Below the pieces are notes generated by a model. The model saw nothing but the letters and a program-made list of their open reading frames with translations. It made no database searches and was not told the origin of the DNA. A program made the translations under genes and the position numbers. From Sphingopyxis sp. YF1 (lineage in GTDB: Bacteria > Pseudomonadota > Alphaproteobacteria > Sphingomonadales > Sphingomonadaceae): a stretch of 64,000 nucleotides of DNA. The stretch covers positions 1,426,001 through 1,490,000 of the forward strand of contig NZ_CP033204.1 of assembly GCF_022701295.1 (NCBI RefSeq), written 5' to 3'. The first letter of the stretch is position 1, and every line of letters starts with the position of its first letter. Shown in pieces: positions 1-9,325 of the stretch.

Positions 1-1014
1 CATTCGGACGGCAATGAAGCGACCGCGCCGACCACCCCGGAGGTCTGGTCCGAGCACAGCGTCTGGCCGCAGGACCCCGGGTTCAGCCGCGCGCTCGCGA
101 ACGGCGGCGTGACGTCGCTCCAGATCCTGCCGGGCAGCGCCAACCTGATGGGCGGACGCTCGATCACGCTCAAGAATGTCCCGTCGCGCACGGTGCAGGG
201 GATGAAATTCCCCGGCGCGCCCTATGGGCTGAAAATGGCGTGCGGCGAGAATCCGAAGCGCGTCTATGGCGGCAAGGGCCGCGCGCCCTCGACCCGCATG
301 GGCAATTTTGCGGTCAACCGCCAGACCTGGGCGAAGGCGGCGGCGTACAAGAAGAAGATGGACGACGGCAAGGCGGTCGACCGCGACCTCGCGATGGAGA
401 CGCTCGCGGGGGTTCTGGCGGGCGAAATCCTTGTCCACAACCATTGCTACCGCGCCGACGAGATGGCGCTGGTGGTCGATATGTCGAAGGAATTCGGCTA
501 CAAGGTCTCGACCTTTCACCATGCGGTCGAAGCTTACAAGATCGCCGATATCCTCGCGAAGGAGAATATCTGCTCGGCGATGTGGGCCGACTGGTGGGGC
601 TTCAAGATGGAAGCCTATGACAGCGTGAACGAGAATATCCCGCTCGTCTACAAGGCCGGCGCGTGCACGATCGTCCATTCGGACGACGCCAACCAGATCC
701 AGCGGCTGAACCAGGAGGCCGCGAAGGCGCGCGCTGCGGGGCGCCGCATCGGCATCGAGGTCAGCGACGAACAGGCGTGGACCTGGCTGTCGCTCAACCC
801 GGCGAAGGCGCTGGGCATCGGCGACAAGACGGGCAGCCTGAAGCCCGGCAAGATGGCCGACGTGGTGCTGTGGAACGGCAATCCGTTCAGCGCCTATTCG
901 CGGCCCGAGAAAGTGTGGATCGACGGCGCGATGCTGTACGACGCGATGGACCCCAAGCGGCGGCCGGTGAGCGATTTCGAATTGGGCCAGCCGGGTGAAG
1001 GGGATGTGAAATGA
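1..1014 (+). CDS. Amidohydrolase family protein, 5' end outside window
   Basis: The reading frame is open from base 1, so this is the C-terminal ~337 residues of a longer protein. The visible part is the metal-dependent amidohydrolase (imidazolonepropionase-like) barrel: an NHCYRADE segment, a KVSTFHHAVEAYKIAD segment, and the late IVHSDDANQ motif whose Asp is the usual metal/catalytic residue. The C-terminal GSLKPGKMADVVLW stretch is the conserved return to the small beta domain. It overlaps the next amidohydrolase by ATGA (translational coupling), so the two probably act together. The substrate cannot be read from the sequence; hydrolysis of a cyclic amide or dipeptide-like bond is typical of the family. 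Confidence 0.85.
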   Translation, partial: HSDGNEATAPTTPEVWSEHSVWPQDPGFSRALANGGVTSLQILPGSANLMGGRSITLKNVPSRTVQGMKFPGAPYGLKMACGENPKRVYGGKGRAPSTRMGNFAVNRQTWAKAAAYKKKMDDGKAVDRDLAMETLAGVLAGEILVHNHCYRADEMALVVDMSKEFGYKVSTFHHAVEAYKIADILAKENICSAMWADWWGFKMEAYDSVNENIPLVYKAGACTIVHSDDANQIQRLNQEAAKARAAGRRIGIEVSDEQAWTWLSLNPAKALGIGDKTGSLKPGKMADVVLWNGNPFSAYSRPEKVWIDGAMLYDAMDPKRRPVSDFELGQPGEGDVK

Positions 1015-2312
1015 TGCGCGCGCTCCTCCTTTCCGCCGCCGCGCTGATCACGGTTCCTGCCGCGGCGCAGGACGTCGCGATCACCAACGCGAAGCTCGTC
1101 ATCGGCGACGGCAGCGCGCCGATCGAAGGCGGCACCGTCGTCGTGCGCGGCGGCAAGGTCGTCGCGGCGGGCGCCGGGGTCGCGGTGCCCGCGGGGGTCG
1201 AACGCGTCGACGCTGAAGGCCGCTGGGTCACGCCGGGGATCGTCGCGGCGTTCAGCCGCGTCGGGCTGACCGAGGTCGATGCCGTGAACGGCACCAACGA
1301 CCGTTCGGCGACGCGCTCGCGCTTTTCGGCGGGGCTCGACATCGCGCCCGCGCTCAACCCGATGGGCTCGCCCGTCGCGGTCAACCGCGCCGCGGGCGTC
1401 ACGCGCGCGATCGTCGCGCCGGGGGCGAGCGGCAGCCTGTTCGCCGGGCAGGGCGCAGTGGTCGACCTGGCCGACGACCATGACATGGTGACGCGCCCGC
1501 GCGCGTTGCAGTTCGTCGCCTTCGGCGAGGACGGATCGGCGAAGGCGGGGGGCAGCCGTGCGGCGACCTTCCTGCTGTTCCGCGAACAATTGCTCGCCGC
1601 GCGCAGCTATGCCCGCAACCCCGCGACGCTTGCCGAATGGGGCAGCGACGCGCTGATCCAGCGCGCCGATGCCGAGGCGCTGGTGCGCGTGATCGACGGC
1701 ACGACGCCGCTGTTCGTGCGCGTCGACCGCGCCGCCGACATCCTCAACGTCATCAAGCTGCGGCAGGAGTTTCCGGCACTGAAGCTGGTGCTCGTCGGCG
1801 CGACCGAGGGCTGGATGGTCGCGCAGGACATCGCCGCGGCGCGCGTGCCCGTGCTGGTGTCGCCGCTGACCGATCTGCCGTCGAGCTTCGAACAGCTCGG
1901 CGCGACGCAGTCGAATGCCGGACGGCTCGCCGCGGCCGGGGTACCGGTGTCGGTCGGGGTGTTCGACGACGACGATGCGCACAAGATGGGCTATGTCACG
2001 CAATATGCCGGCAATCTGGTCGCACTGACCAAATTGCCGGGCGCCAGCGGGCTGAGCTGGGATCAGGCGTTTGCGTCGATCAGCAGCGCGCCGGCCCGCG
2101 CGGTCGGCATGGATGCGAGCATCGGATCGTTGCGCGCCGGGCGCGTCGGCGACGTCGTGATCTGGGACAATGACCCGCTCGAACTGGGCAGCCGCCCGAC
2201 CGCGATCTGGATCGACGGCAAGCGCCAGTCGCTGACGACGCGGCAGGACCGGCTGCGCGACCGCTATGCAACGCCGCAGGAAGGGGCGCTGCCCAAGGCC
2301 TATGACAGGTAG
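1011..2312 (+). CDS. Exported amidohydrolase family protein
   Basis: 433 residues. The N-terminus (MMRALLLSAAALITVPAAAQ) is a signal peptide, so the enzyme is periplasmic. The early VTPGIVAAFSRVGLTEVDAV region replaces the usual HxH motif: where active amidohydrolases have PGxxDxHxH, here there is PGIVAAFSRVG, so the first metal site appears lost. The C-terminal GSLRAGRVGDVVIWDNDPLE segment is canonical. It starts on ATG at 1011 inside the stop of the upstream amidohydrolase, with AAGGGG before it. Being a diverged partner of a complete-looking enzyme, it may be a structural or regulatory subunit. Family assignment is firm; activity is doubtful. Confidence 0.85.
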   Translation: MMRALLLSAAALITVPAAAQDVAITNAKLVIGDGSAPIEGGTVVVRGGKVVAAGAGVAVPAGVERVDAEGRWVTPGIVAAFSRVGLTEVDAVNGTNDRSATRSRFSAGLDIAPALNPMGSPVAVNRAAGVTRAIVAPGASGSLFAGQGAVVDLADDHDMVTRPRALQFVAFGEDGSAKAGGSRAATFLLFREQLLAARSYARNPATLAEWGSDALIQRADAEALVRVIDGTTPLFVRVDRAADILNVIKLRQEFPALKLVLVGATEGWMVAQDIAAARVPVLVSPLTDLPSSFEQLGATQSNAGRLAAAGVPVSVGVFDDDDAHKMGYVTQYAGNLVALTKLPGASGLSWDQAFASISSAPARAVGMDASIGSLRAGRVGDVVIWDNDPLELGSRPTAIWIDGKRQSLTTRQDRLRDRYATPQEGALPKAYDR

Positions 2313-2363
2313 AGCCCGCACCTGAACCAAGCGGCGGACCGGGGAGGAGAAGGAGAGAGCTCC

Positions 2364-3065
2364 ATGCAGCCGATGTCGCTTTTGATCGTGACCGGGGCCT
2401 TGTTCGTCGGCACGCATTTCGCGCTGTCGCACCTGCTGCGCGCGCCGCTCGCCGACCGGATGGGCGAGCGGCCCTTCCAGATCGTCTATTCGGTGGTCGC
2501 GATCGCGACCTTTGCGATGATGGTCCAGGCGTGGCGCGGCATGCCCGCGGAGCCGCCGCTGTGGGCGGTCGGCGACGGATTGTGGATCGTCGCGAGCCTG
2601 ATCGTGCTGTTCGCGAGCATATTGTTCATGGGGTCGCTGATCGGCAATCCGGCGCTGCCCGCGCCGGGCGCCGCCTTTGCCGCACAGGCCGCACCGCGCG
2701 GGGTGTTTGCGATCACGCGCCACCCGATGATGTGGGGCTTCGCACTGTGGGCGCTGGCGCACGCGCTCGTGGTGCCGACGCCGGGGCAGTTCGCCTTGTC
2801 GGGGATCATCGCCTTCCTCGCGCTCGCCGGATCGGCGGGGCAGGACGTCAAGAAGGCGAAGCTGATGGGCGATGCCTGGCGCCACTGGTCGGCGCGGACG
2901 AGCTTTGTCCCCTTTGCGCGGCAGCTGAGCGGACGCGGGGCCTGGGGCGACACCATTCCGCGCGCGCATGCGCTGGTCGGCGGCCTGCTGCTGTGGCTGG
3001 CCGTGACCTGGGCGCACGGCGCGCTCGGCTATATGGTCGCGGGCATCTGGCGCTGGGTCGGCTGA
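2364..3065 (+). CDS. NnrU family membrane protein
   Basis: 233 residues with about six hydrophobic segments, matching the NnrU family (first described next to nitrite/NO reductase genes; precise role unknown). Family hallmarks visible are the N-terminal GTHFALSHLLRAPLADRMGERPFQIVYSVVA block and the ITRHPMMWGFALWALAHAL block, which resembles isoprenylcysteine methyltransferase-like folds. A strong GGAGAAGGAGAG lies before the ATG. No denitrification genes are nearby, so a direct role in nitric oxide metabolism is not supported by context. It is followed 4 bases later by the DUF1003 protein and is probably cotranscribed with it. Confidence 0.8.
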   Translation: MQPMSLLIVTGALFVGTHFALSHLLRAPLADRMGERPFQIVYSVVAIATFAMMVQAWRGMPAEPPLWAVGDGLWIVASLIVLFASILFMGSLIGNPALPAPGAAFAAQAAPRGVFAITRHPMMWGFALWALAHALVVPTPGQFALSGIIAFLALAGSAGQDVKKAKLMGDAWRHWSARTSFVPFARQLSGRGAWGDTIPRAHALVGGLLLWLAVTWAHGALGYMVAGIWRWVG

Positions 3066-3069
3066 GCCG

Positions 3070-3621
3070 GTGAACGGCGAAGCGCACCTCTCCGACCTGT
3101 CGCTGAGACTGCTCGGGCGCGCCTTCGACGAGCTCGACATCGAGGAGCGACGCGTCGTGCGCGCAATTTCGGACCGCGCGCCGACGAGCCGCGACGCCGC
3201 CGAAATCGTCGATGCACAGACGGGCCGCGGCGACCGGCTCGCCGATCGTGTCGCGGCGGTCGGCGGGTCATGGGCCTTCATCATCGCCTTCACCGTCGTG
3301 CTGCTGGCGTGGATGCTGCTCAATTCGGCGGTGCTCGAGCGCGTCGGGCTGGCATTCGATCCCTATCCGTTCATTTTCCTGAACCTGATGCTCTCGACCC
3401 TCGCCGCGATCCAGGCGCCGATCATCATGATGAGCCAGAACCGGCAGGCGGCGAAGGACCGGCTGACCGCGAGCGTCGATTACGAGATCAATTTGCGCGC
3501 CGAGCTGGAGATCATGCGGCTGCACGAGAAGATCGACCAGATGCAGATCAACGAGCTGGCGGCCAAGGTCGATGAACTGTGCGCGCGGATGGAGGCGAAG
3601 GGACCGGAGGGGAGCAGATGA
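3070..3621 (+). CDS. DUF1003 domain-containing membrane protein
   Basis: 183 residues, GTG start at 3070. The pattern ADRVAAVGGSWAFIIAF, a first membrane helix, then DPYPFIFLNLMLSTLAAIQAPIIMMSQNRQAAKDR with a second helix is the DUF1003 signature. The C-terminal ~45 residues (NLRAELEIMRLHEKIDQMQINELAAKVDEL) have heptad-like spacing and should form a cytoplasmic coiled coil. Function of the family is unknown. It lies 4 bases after the NnrU-like gene, so the two are likely one operon. The next 300 bases carry only inverted repeats. Confidence 0.85.
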   Translation: MNGEAHLSDLSLRLLGRAFDELDIEERRVVRAISDRAPTSRDAAEIVDAQTGRGDRLADRVAAVGGSWAFIIAFTVVLLAWMLLNSAVLERVGLAFDPYPFIFLNLMLSTLAAIQAPIIMMSQNRQAAKDRLTASVDYEINLRAELEIMRLHEKIDQMQINELAAKVDELCARMEAKGPEGSR

Positions 3622-3665
3622 TCGGTGATCCTGGGGTGGGAAGCGGACCGTGTCCATTTTCCGTC

Positions 3666-3852
3666 GTCATCCCGGCGAAGGCCGGGATCTCGCCGGTGCG
3701 TCATGGCTTGCAGGGCGGGATCCCGGCCTTCGCCGGGATGACGAAAAATGACTAAATCCAGCCCTCCGTGCGCCCCGGCGAAAGCCGGGGTCCTTTGCAG
3801 AAATACGCCGGGTTCGTGTCGGCATTCTGGGCCCCGGCTTTCGCCGGGGTGC
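3666..3852. repeat. REP-like inverted repeat cluster
   Basis: Four copies of a ~22-25 bp element with a CCCGGC-GAAG-GCCGGG core lie at 3666-3690 (+), 3718-3742 (inverted), 3771-3792 (+, CCCCGGCGAAAGCCGGGG variant) and 3830-3852 (inverted variant). They form two head-to-head pairs, as in bacterial REP/BIME elements. They fill most of the 301-base gap between the DUF1003 gene and the convergent aldo/keto reductase gene. They probably form hairpins at the 3' ends of both convergent transcripts. No gene is seen in this gap. Confidence 0.8.
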
Positions 3853-3922
3853 ACATCTCTAGCGGCGACCAACGGTCGTCAGTGACCGATCTGCTCGCTG
3901 CGAAGCACGGTCGTGCGTAGCG

Positions 3923-4918
3923 TCAAAGCCGCACCATCCGCATGCCCTGTTCGCCGTATCGCGGGCCGCTGGTGCCGCCGCGCGGGGCAGCGGAGTCGAT
4001 CGCGGCGAGGTCGTCGGCGGTGAGCGTCAGTTCGGCCGCGGCGACGCTGTCTTCCATCGTCGCGCGGCGCTTGGTGCCGGGGATCGGAACGATGTCGTCG
4101 CCCTGCGCGAGCAGCCATGCCAGCGCGACCTGCGCTTTCGACGCACCGTGCCGGTCGGCGACCGCGCCGATCGCATCGACGACCTTGAGGTTGGCGGGGA
4201 GGTTCTCGTCTGAATATCGCGGGTCGTTCCGCCGCCAGTCGTTCGCGGGCAATTCGTCGCGGCTGCGCACCGCGCCCGCGAGAAAACCGCGCCCGAGCGG
4301 CGAGTAGGGGACGAAACTGATGCCATGTTCGCGGCAGACGCCGAGGATTTCCTCTTCCACGTCGCGCTCCCAGATCGAATATTCGCTCTGCAACGCGGCG
4401 ATCGGCGCGGCCTTTGCGGCGCGGCGCAGCGTATCGGGTCCGGCTTCGGAGAGCGCGATGTGGCGGACCTTGCCCTCGTGCACCAGCTCCATCATCCCGC
4501 CCACGACTTCCTCGATCGGGATCGAGGGATCGACGCGGTGCTGGTAGAAGAGGTCGATCGTGTCGATGCCGAGCCGCTGGAGCGAACCTTCGCACGCCGC
4601 GCGCGCATTGGCGGGCGAGCCGTCGACGCCGACGATCTGGTTGCCCTCGAAACGGAAGCCGAATTTGGTCGCGATGACGAGGCCGTCGCGCTTGCCGCGG
4701 ATCGCTTGCCCGAGCAGTTCTTCGTTGCTGAACGGGCCATAGATCTGTGCGGTGTCGAAGAAGGTGACGCCGAGATCGATGGCGCGGTGGATCGTCGCGG
4801 TGGACTCGTCGAGATCGGCGGCCTCGCCATAGAGGATGTTGCCCCCCTTGATCATCGGCATGCAGCCGATGCCGATCGCCGACACGGTGAGGCCGTGGCC
4901 GAGCTTGCGATATTTCAT
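3923..4918 (-). CDS. Aldo/keto reductase (AKR13/YakC-like)
   Basis: 331 residues from the ATG at 4918. A NADPH-dependent reductase of carbonyl compounds with a (beta/alpha)8 barrel. The visible active site is the Asp and Tyr in [18 protein letters not shown], the Lys in VIATKFGF, and the His in [10 protein letters not shown]. The C-terminal [17 protein letters not shown] loop binds the NADP phosphate. The longer open frame continues upstream through the symporter gene, but the conserved start [19 protein letters not shown] marks the true beginning. It overlaps the symporter stop by 4 bases (ATGA), so it is the second gene of that operon. Confidence 0.9.
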   Translation of the reverse strand: MKYRKLGHGLTVSAIGIGCMPMIKGGNILYGEAADLDESTATIHRAIDLGVTFFDTAQIYGPFSNEELLGQAIRGKRDGLVIATKFGFRFEGNQIVGVDGSPANARAACEGSLQRLGIDTIDLFYQHRVDPSIPIEEVVGGMMELVHEGKVRHIALSEAGPDTLRRAAKAAPIAALQSEYSIWERDVEEEILGVCREHGISFVPYSPLGRGFLAGAVRSRDELPANDWRRNDPRYSDENLPANLKVVDAIGAVADRHGASKAQVALAWLLAQGDDIVPIPGTKRRATMEDSVAAAELTLTADDLAAIDSAAPRGGTSGPRYGEQGMRMVRL

Positions 4919-6162
4919 GGCGTTTCTCCTGCGGGATCGTCCTTGATGCCGTCGGCGGCATATTTGGTCGCGGCGACGTCGCCGATGACATTGCCGAGAG
5001 TGCGAAAGATGTCGGGGAAGGTTTCGACCGCGACGAGCAGCGCGAGCGGCGCGACGGGGACCCCCATCGACACCGCGATCGGGGCGATCGACGTCACGAA
5101 GCTGATCGAGCCGGGCAGGCTGACCGACGAGAGCGCGGCGGCGATGGCGACGAGCAGGCCGACCGCCATTTCCCACGGGGTCAGCGTGATCCCGAACAGC
5201 CAGGCGACATAGACGACGACCGCGAGGTTCATCGCCGGGCTGGTGAAGCGGAACAGCGCCACCGCGAGCGGGAGCACAATGTCGGCCTTTTTCGGATCGA
5301 CACCGAGCGCCTCCGACGATTTGAGCATCGCGGGCAGGCTGGCGAGCGAGCTTTGCGTCGAGATGGCGACCGCGAGTGTCGGCACCATCGCGCGCAGGAA
5401 GCGCGGGGGTGCGATGCCGACGACGAGCCAGGCGAGTATGATCCCGAGGATGACGGCGCAGACGCCGATGCTCATCAGGATCAGCACATAATGGACCAGC
5501 CCGCCGAAAGCGGCGACCCCGGCCTTGACGGCGAGCGCATAGCCCAGCGCGAAAACGCCGATCGGGGCGAGCGCGAGCACCCAGCCGATCACGATCAGCA
5601 TCGCGTCGCCGAGCGCCTTGAACAATCCCGAAAGCAGGGCGCGCTGTTCGGGGGCGACGCGCGTGATCGCGAAGGCGAAGATCGTGGTGAAGACGATCAG
5701 CGGCAGGATCGCGGTGTCGGCGGCGGCGGCGATCGGATTGGTCGGGATCAGCGAGAGCAGGAAGTCGCCGAAGCTGGGCGAGGCGCCGGTTTCGGCGGTC
5801 CCGCCGAGACCGTGGCGCAGCGCGTCGGCAGCACTGGCCGAAAGAGGGAACAGGTGGAGCAGCAACGGCGTCATCAGGAGCGACATTGTCCCCGACAGCG
5901 TGATCGCGCCGAGGAAGATCATCACGGCGCGCCCGGCGAGCGCGCCGGCGCGCGCCGCGTCGGCGGTCGCGGTGATGCCGGTGATCAGCAGCGCGACGAT
6001 CAGCGGCACGATCGTCATCTTGAGCGCGTTGAGCCAGAGCAGCCCGATCGGCTCGACAAAGGGCAGCGACGCGGTGCTTGCATCGGGCGACACCGTTTCG
6101 ACCGCAATACCGAGCAGCATGCCGGCGACGAGCGCCGAAAGGATGATCCATGCCGATTTCAA
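4915..6162 (-). CDS. Dicarboxylate/amino acid:cation symporter (DAACS family)
   Basis: About 415 residues, inner membrane, eight or more hydrophobic segments. Signs of the GltP/DctA (DAACS) fold are the N-terminal LLWLNALKMTIVPLIVALLITGI block, IPTNPIAAAADTAILPLIVFTTIFAFAIT, and the serine-containing hairpin ISTQSSLASLPAM. The usual substrate motif NMDGT of TM7 is not seen; at that place there is FTSPAMNLAVVVY, so the substrate is likely unlike the common ones. There is no ATG start. The TTG at 6162 follows GGGGGA by about 7 bases and is preferred to the TTG at 6189, which has no ribosome-binding sequence. It overlaps the aldo/keto reductase by ATGA. Confidence 0.8.
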   Translation of the reverse strand: MKSAWIILSALVAGMLLGIAVETVSPDASTASLPFVEPIGLLWLNALKMTIVPLIVALLITGITATADAARAGALAGRAVMIFLGAITLSGTMSLLMTPLLLHLFPLSASAADALRHGLGGTAETGASPSFGDFLLSLIPTNPIAAAADTAILPLIVFTTIFAFAITRVAPEQRALLSGLFKALGDAMLIVIGWVLALAPIGVFALGYALAVKAGVAAFGGLVHYVLILMSIGVCAVILGIILAWLVVGIAPPRFLRAMVPTLAVAISTQSSLASLPAMLKSSEALGVDPKKADIVLPLAVALFRFTSPAMNLAVVVYVAWLFGITLTPWEMAVGLLVAIAAALSSVSLPGSISFVTSIAPIAVSMGVPVAPLALLVAVETFPDIFRTLGNVIGDVAATKYAADGIKDDPAGETP

Positions 6163-6265
6163 GTTCAATTCCCCCGGCCAGCTTGCCAAGCAAAAGAGCG
6201 TAACCTAGGGCCATCCCAGGAACGCCGGGGTAGGCTCTTGATCCGGCTTAGGTAGCAGAGGTGGC

Positions 6266-7603
6266 ATGCGCAAGTTTTTCGGAACCGACGGCATCCGCGG
6301 GCTGACGAACCGGGTCCCGATGACCGCCGAGGTCGCGATGCGGGTCGGGATGGCAGCGGGCGCGCACTTCCTGCGCGGAACGCACAAGCATCGCGTGGTG
6401 ATCGGCAAGGACACGCGGCTTTCGGGCTATATGCTCGAAAATGCGCTCGTCGCGGGTTTCACCAGCGTCGGCATGGACGTGGTGCAGGTGGGGCCGATGC
6501 CGACCCCCGCGATCGCGATGCTGACGCGGTCGATGCGCGCCGACCTGGGGGTGATGATTTCGGCGAGCCACAACCCTTTCCACGACAACGGGATCAAGCT
6601 GTTCGGCCCCGACGGCTACAAGCTGTCCGACGCCGACGAGGCGCAGATCGAGCGGCTGCTCGCGACCGAGCCCAAGCTCGCCGAGTCCGCGCAGATCGGT
6701 CGCGCCAAGCGCATCGACGACGCGCGCGGGCGCTATATCCACGCGGTCAAGCAGAGCCTGCCCGAATCGGTGCGGCTCGACGGGCTGAAGATTGTGCTCG
6801 ATTGCGCCAATGGTGCCGCGTACAACAGCGCGCCGACGGTGTTCTGGGAGTTGGGCGCCGATGTGGTCGCGGTGGGCGTGACCCCCAACGGGCTCAACAT
6901 CAACGACAAATGCGGATCGACCGCGCCGGGGCTGCTCCAGGAAACGGTGGTCGCGAGCGGCGCCGACATCGGCATCGCACTGGACGGCGACGCCGATCGC
7001 CTGATCGTGGTCGACGAGGCGGGAACGATCGTCGACGGCGACCAGATCATGGCACTGATCGGCGCGAGCTGGGCGCGGCAGGGCAAGCTGAAGGGCGGCG
7101 GGGTGGTCGCGACGGTGATGTCGAACCTTGGGCTTGAGCGCTTCCTCGAAGGGCAGGGGCTGACGCTGGAGCGCACCAAGGTCGGCGATCGCTATGTGCT
7201 CGAACGCATGAGGAGCGGCGGGTTCAACGTCGGCGGCGAACAGTCGGGGCATATGATCCTGTCCGATCATGCGACGACGGGCGACGGTACGCTCGCCGCG
7301 TTGCAGCTGCTCGCCGAGCTGGTTGGGACGGGCAAGCCCGCGAGCGAGCTGCTCCACCAGTTCGATGCCGTGCCGCAGCTTTTGAAGAATGTGCGCTTCG
7401 CCGGCGGCGCGCCGCTCGACGATGCCGCGGTCAAGGCGGCGATCGCCGAGGGGGAAGCCGAACTCGCGGGCCGCGGGCGGCTCGTCATCCGTGCCTCGGG
7501 GACCGAGCCGCTGATCCGCGTCATGGCCGAAGGCGACGACGCGGCGCAGGTCGAACGCGTCGTCGACATGATCTGCGACGCGGTGCGCGCGGCGACCGCC
7601 TGA
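6266..7603 (+). CDS. glmM: Phosphoglucosamine mutase
   Basis: 445 residues, the usual length. It converts glucosamine-6-phosphate to glucosamine-1-phosphate for UDP-GlcNAc, peptidoglycan and LPS synthesis in the cytosol. The N-terminus [12 protein letters not shown] is diagnostic. The phosphoserine is Ser101 in [15 protein letters not shown], the Mg-binding loop is DGDADR at 240-245, the sugar loop is GGEQSGH, and the C-terminal phosphate loop is [14 protein letters not shown]. The promoter region lies in the short gap to the divergent symporter operon. The downstream 18-bp inverted repeat may end its transcript. Confidence 0.97.
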   Translation: MRKFFGTDGIRGLTNRVPMTAEVAMRVGMAAGAHFLRGTHKHRVVIGKDTRLSGYMLENALVAGFTSVGMDVVQVGPMPTPAIAMLTRSMRADLGVMISASHNPFHDNGIKLFGPDGYKLSDADEAQIERLLATEPKLAESAQIGRAKRIDDARGRYIHAVKQSLPESVRLDGLKIVLDCANGAAYNSAPTVFWELGADVVAVGVTPNGLNINDKCGSTAPGLLQETVVASGADIGIALDGDADRLIVVDEAGTIVDGDQIMALIGASWARQGKLKGGGVVATVMSNLGLERFLEGQGLTLERTKVGDRYVLERMRSGGFNVGGEQSGHMILSDHATTGDGTLAALQLLAELVGTGKPASELLHQFDAVPQLLKNVRFAGGAPLDDAAVKAAIAEGEAELAGRGRLVIRASGTEPLIRVMAEGDDAAQVERVVDMICDAVRAATA

Positions 7604-7627
7604 AACTTTCTCTCTTCCGTTTGTGCC

Positions 7628-7690
7628 GAGCTTGTCGAAGGGCCGCTCTCTTCTCTAGAAGGGAAGGAAGAACGGCCCTTCGACAAGCTC
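7628..7690. repeat. Inverted repeat, 18-bp perfect arms
   Basis: The arm 7628-7645 (contains CTTGTCGAAGGGCC) is the exact reverse complement of 7673-7690. The TTCGACAAGCTCAGGGCGAACGG-type element is a common intergenic repeat of sphingomonads (general knowledge). It sits 24 bases after glmM and can fold as a terminator-like hairpin with a 27-base loop, but no T-run follows. Confidence 0.75.
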
Positions 7691-7721
7691 AGGGCGAACG
7701 GCTTTACTCAAGGAAAATACC

Positions 7722-7946
7722 ATGCTCGAAATGCGACCCGATTGCGAACGGTGCGGCCGTAACCTGCCCGCGGACATCCACGGCGCCTTCATCTGTTCGT
7801 TCGAATGCACCTTCTGCGCCGACTGCGCCGACAAGCTCGACGAGCGTTGCCCCAATTGCGGCGGCGACCTGCTCGACCGCCCGCTGCGCGAGGGCGCGGC
7901 GCTGCACAAATTCCCGGCTTCGACGGAGCGGAAGTTCAAAGGGTGA
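7722..7946 (+). CDS. DUF1272 zinc-ribbon protein
   Basis: 74 residues. Eight cysteines are arranged as CERC, CSFECTFCADCA and CPNC, with two treble-clef/zinc-ribbon pairs. The phrase ICSFECTFCADCADKLDERCPNCGGDLL is the family signature. It is a small cytosolic protein of unknown role. It stands alone between two intergenic repeats, so its neighbours say little about function. Confidence 0.85.
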   Translation: MLEMRPDCERCGRNLPADIHGAFICSFECTFCADCADKLDERCPNCGGDLLDRPLREGAALHKFPASTERKFKG

Positions 7947-7961
7947 TCATTCCCTTCCTTG

Positions 7962-8032
7962 GTCATGCCGGACTTGATCCGGCATCCATAGCCGCGCTGG
8001 CGTCATGGACCCCGGATCAAGTCCGGGGTGAC
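7962..8032. repeat. Paired REP-like elements (GGACTTGATCCGG type)
   Basis: Two inverted elements, one around 7962-7987 (GTCATGCCGGACTTGATCC) and one around 8002-8032 (its CCGGATCAAGTCCGGGG partner). This is a widespread alphaproteobacterial intergenic repeat. It lies between the DUF1272 gene and thiD, ending about 20 bases before the thiD start. Confidence 0.75.
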
Positions 8033-8052
8033 GATGAAGCGGATGGTGGCTC

Positions 8053-9207
8053 ATGACCGCGCGCGTCCTGATCATCGCCGGCTCCGACAGCGGCGGCGGT
8101 GCAGGAATTCAGGCTGACATCAAGGCGGTCACGATGCTCGGCGGTCATGCGATGACCGCGATCACGGCGATCACCGCGCAGAACACGACGGGCGTGCAGG
8201 GCGTGCACGCCGTGCCGACCGCGATGGTGCTGCAGCAGATCGACAGCGTCGCCCAGGACATCGGCGTCGATGCGGTCAAGATCGGCATGATCGGCAGCGC
8301 CGAGACCGCGGCGGCGGTCGCGGCGCGGCTGGCGCAGCCCGACCTTGCCGCCGCGGCGGTGGTGTTCGACCCGGTGATGGTGACGACGAGCGGGTCGGTG
8401 CTCGCCGACCCTGCGACGATCGATGCGTTCCGTGCGCTGATGGCGCGCGCGATGGTCGCGACGCCCAATTTGCCCGAACTCGAAGCGCTGGGCGGCGAGG
8501 AAGCGGTGCTCGCGCACGGCTGTTCGCTGCTCGTGAAGGGCGGGCACGCCGAGGGCGATACGGTAATCGACCGGCTGCTCGAAACCGGCGAGGGCGAGGT
8601 CGCGCGATGGGAAGCACCGCGTATCGACACGCGGCACAGCCATGGCACCGGCTGTACGCTGGCGAGCGCGATCGCTTGCGGTTTGGCGCAGGGCATGCCG
8701 CTCGAACCCGCGGTGGCGCGCGCGCGCGACTTCGTGCGGCTGGCGCTGCTCGATGCGCCCGGGCTCGGTGCCGGCCATGGCCCGATGGGGCAGCAGGCGG
8801 TTCGCAACGACGGGCTCTTCACCGGGCCGGCGCTGAACCAGATCACCCTGACGGCGAACGACTATGGCGTGTCGGCCGCCTTCTACAAGCTGATGGGACT
8901 GACGCAGATCGTCGACAGCCCATCGAATGGCTATGCGCGCTTCGAGGCGGCGAACGGCGTGACGCTGTCGTTCCATGTCCACGAAGGCGTCAGCGACGGC
9001 AATTCGGGCGGCGCGACGACCTATCTGGAGAGCGGCGCGCTCGACGCGTGGGTCGCCTATCTGGCGCGGCGCGGCGTGTCGTTCGACCAGATGCCGCGGG
9101 ACGAGGAATGGGGCTGGCGCGAGGCGCGGCTGACCGATCCGGCTGGCAACCGGCTGTGCCTGTATCAGGCGGGCGAGTATCGCCGCTATCCGCCGTGGCG
9201 ATTGTGA
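8053..9207 (+). CDS. thiD: Hydroxymethylpyrimidine (phosphate) kinase fused to a VOC domain
   Basis: 384 residues against about 260 for ordinary ThiD. Residues 1-250 are a complete Thi[19 protein letters not shown] at the N-terminus, the GMIGS and DPVM motifs, and the [10 protein letters not shown] anion hole near 198-203. It phosphorylates HMP and HMP-P in thiamin synthesis. Residues ~262-378 form a second domain of the vicinal-oxygen-chelate (glyoxalase) type: [24 protein letters not shown], then [17 protein letters not shown], and [14 protein letters not shown]. The frame runs through without a stop or internal ribosome-binding site, so this is a real fusion. The VOC domain's substrate is unknown. 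No THI-box riboswitch was seen upstream. Confidence 0.9.
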   Translation: MTARVLIIAGSDSGGGAGIQADIKAVTMLGGHAMTAITAITAQNTTGVQGVHAVPTAMVLQQIDSVAQDIGVDAVKIGMIGSAETAAAVAARLAQPDLAAAAVVFDPVMVTTSGSVLADPATIDAFRALMARAMVATPNLPELEALGGEEAVLAHGCSLLVKGGHAEGDTVIDRLLETGEGEVARWEAPRIDTRHSHGTGCTLASAIACGLAQGMPLEPAVARARDFVRLALLDAPGLGAGHGPMGQQAVRNDGLFTGPALNQITLTANDYGVSAAFYKLMGLTQIVDSPSNGYARFEAANGVTLSFHVHEGVSDGNSGGATTYLESGALDAWVAYLARRGVSFDQMPRDEEWGWREARLTDPAGNRLCLYQAGEYRRYPPWRL

Positions 9208-9230
9208 TTTTTCGGATTGTCCCCATGGCC

Positions 9231-9312
9231 TGTTCGTGTCGAGCGAAGTCGAGACACGCCGCGCCGCTGCACCATGCCGATGGGCATCTCGACTTCGCTC
9301 GATGCGAGCGGG
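9231..9312. repeat. Inverted repeat pair (CGAGCGAAGTCGAGA type)
   Basis: GTGTCGAGCGAAGTCGAGACA at about 9237-9256 is mirrored by TCTCGACTTCGCTCGATGCGAG at about 9287-9308. Another sphingomonad-type intergenic repeat, between thiD and rnhB. An open frame passes through it, but the rnhB homology begins after it. Confidence 0.75.
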
Positions 9313-9325
9313 GACAAGGGGCCGC

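Noticed and set aside
894..3323. An 809-codon open frame on the minus strand across the amidohydrolase, NnrU and DUF1003 genes
   Set aside because: Arg/Pro/Ala-rich composition, no domain, and complete overlap with well-supported plus-strand genes; long antisense frames are expected at this GC content.
8033..8052. A thiamin (THI-box) riboswitch before thiD
   Set aside because: The space is filled by a REP-like pair and 20 bases; no conserved TPP-riboswitch elements are visible.
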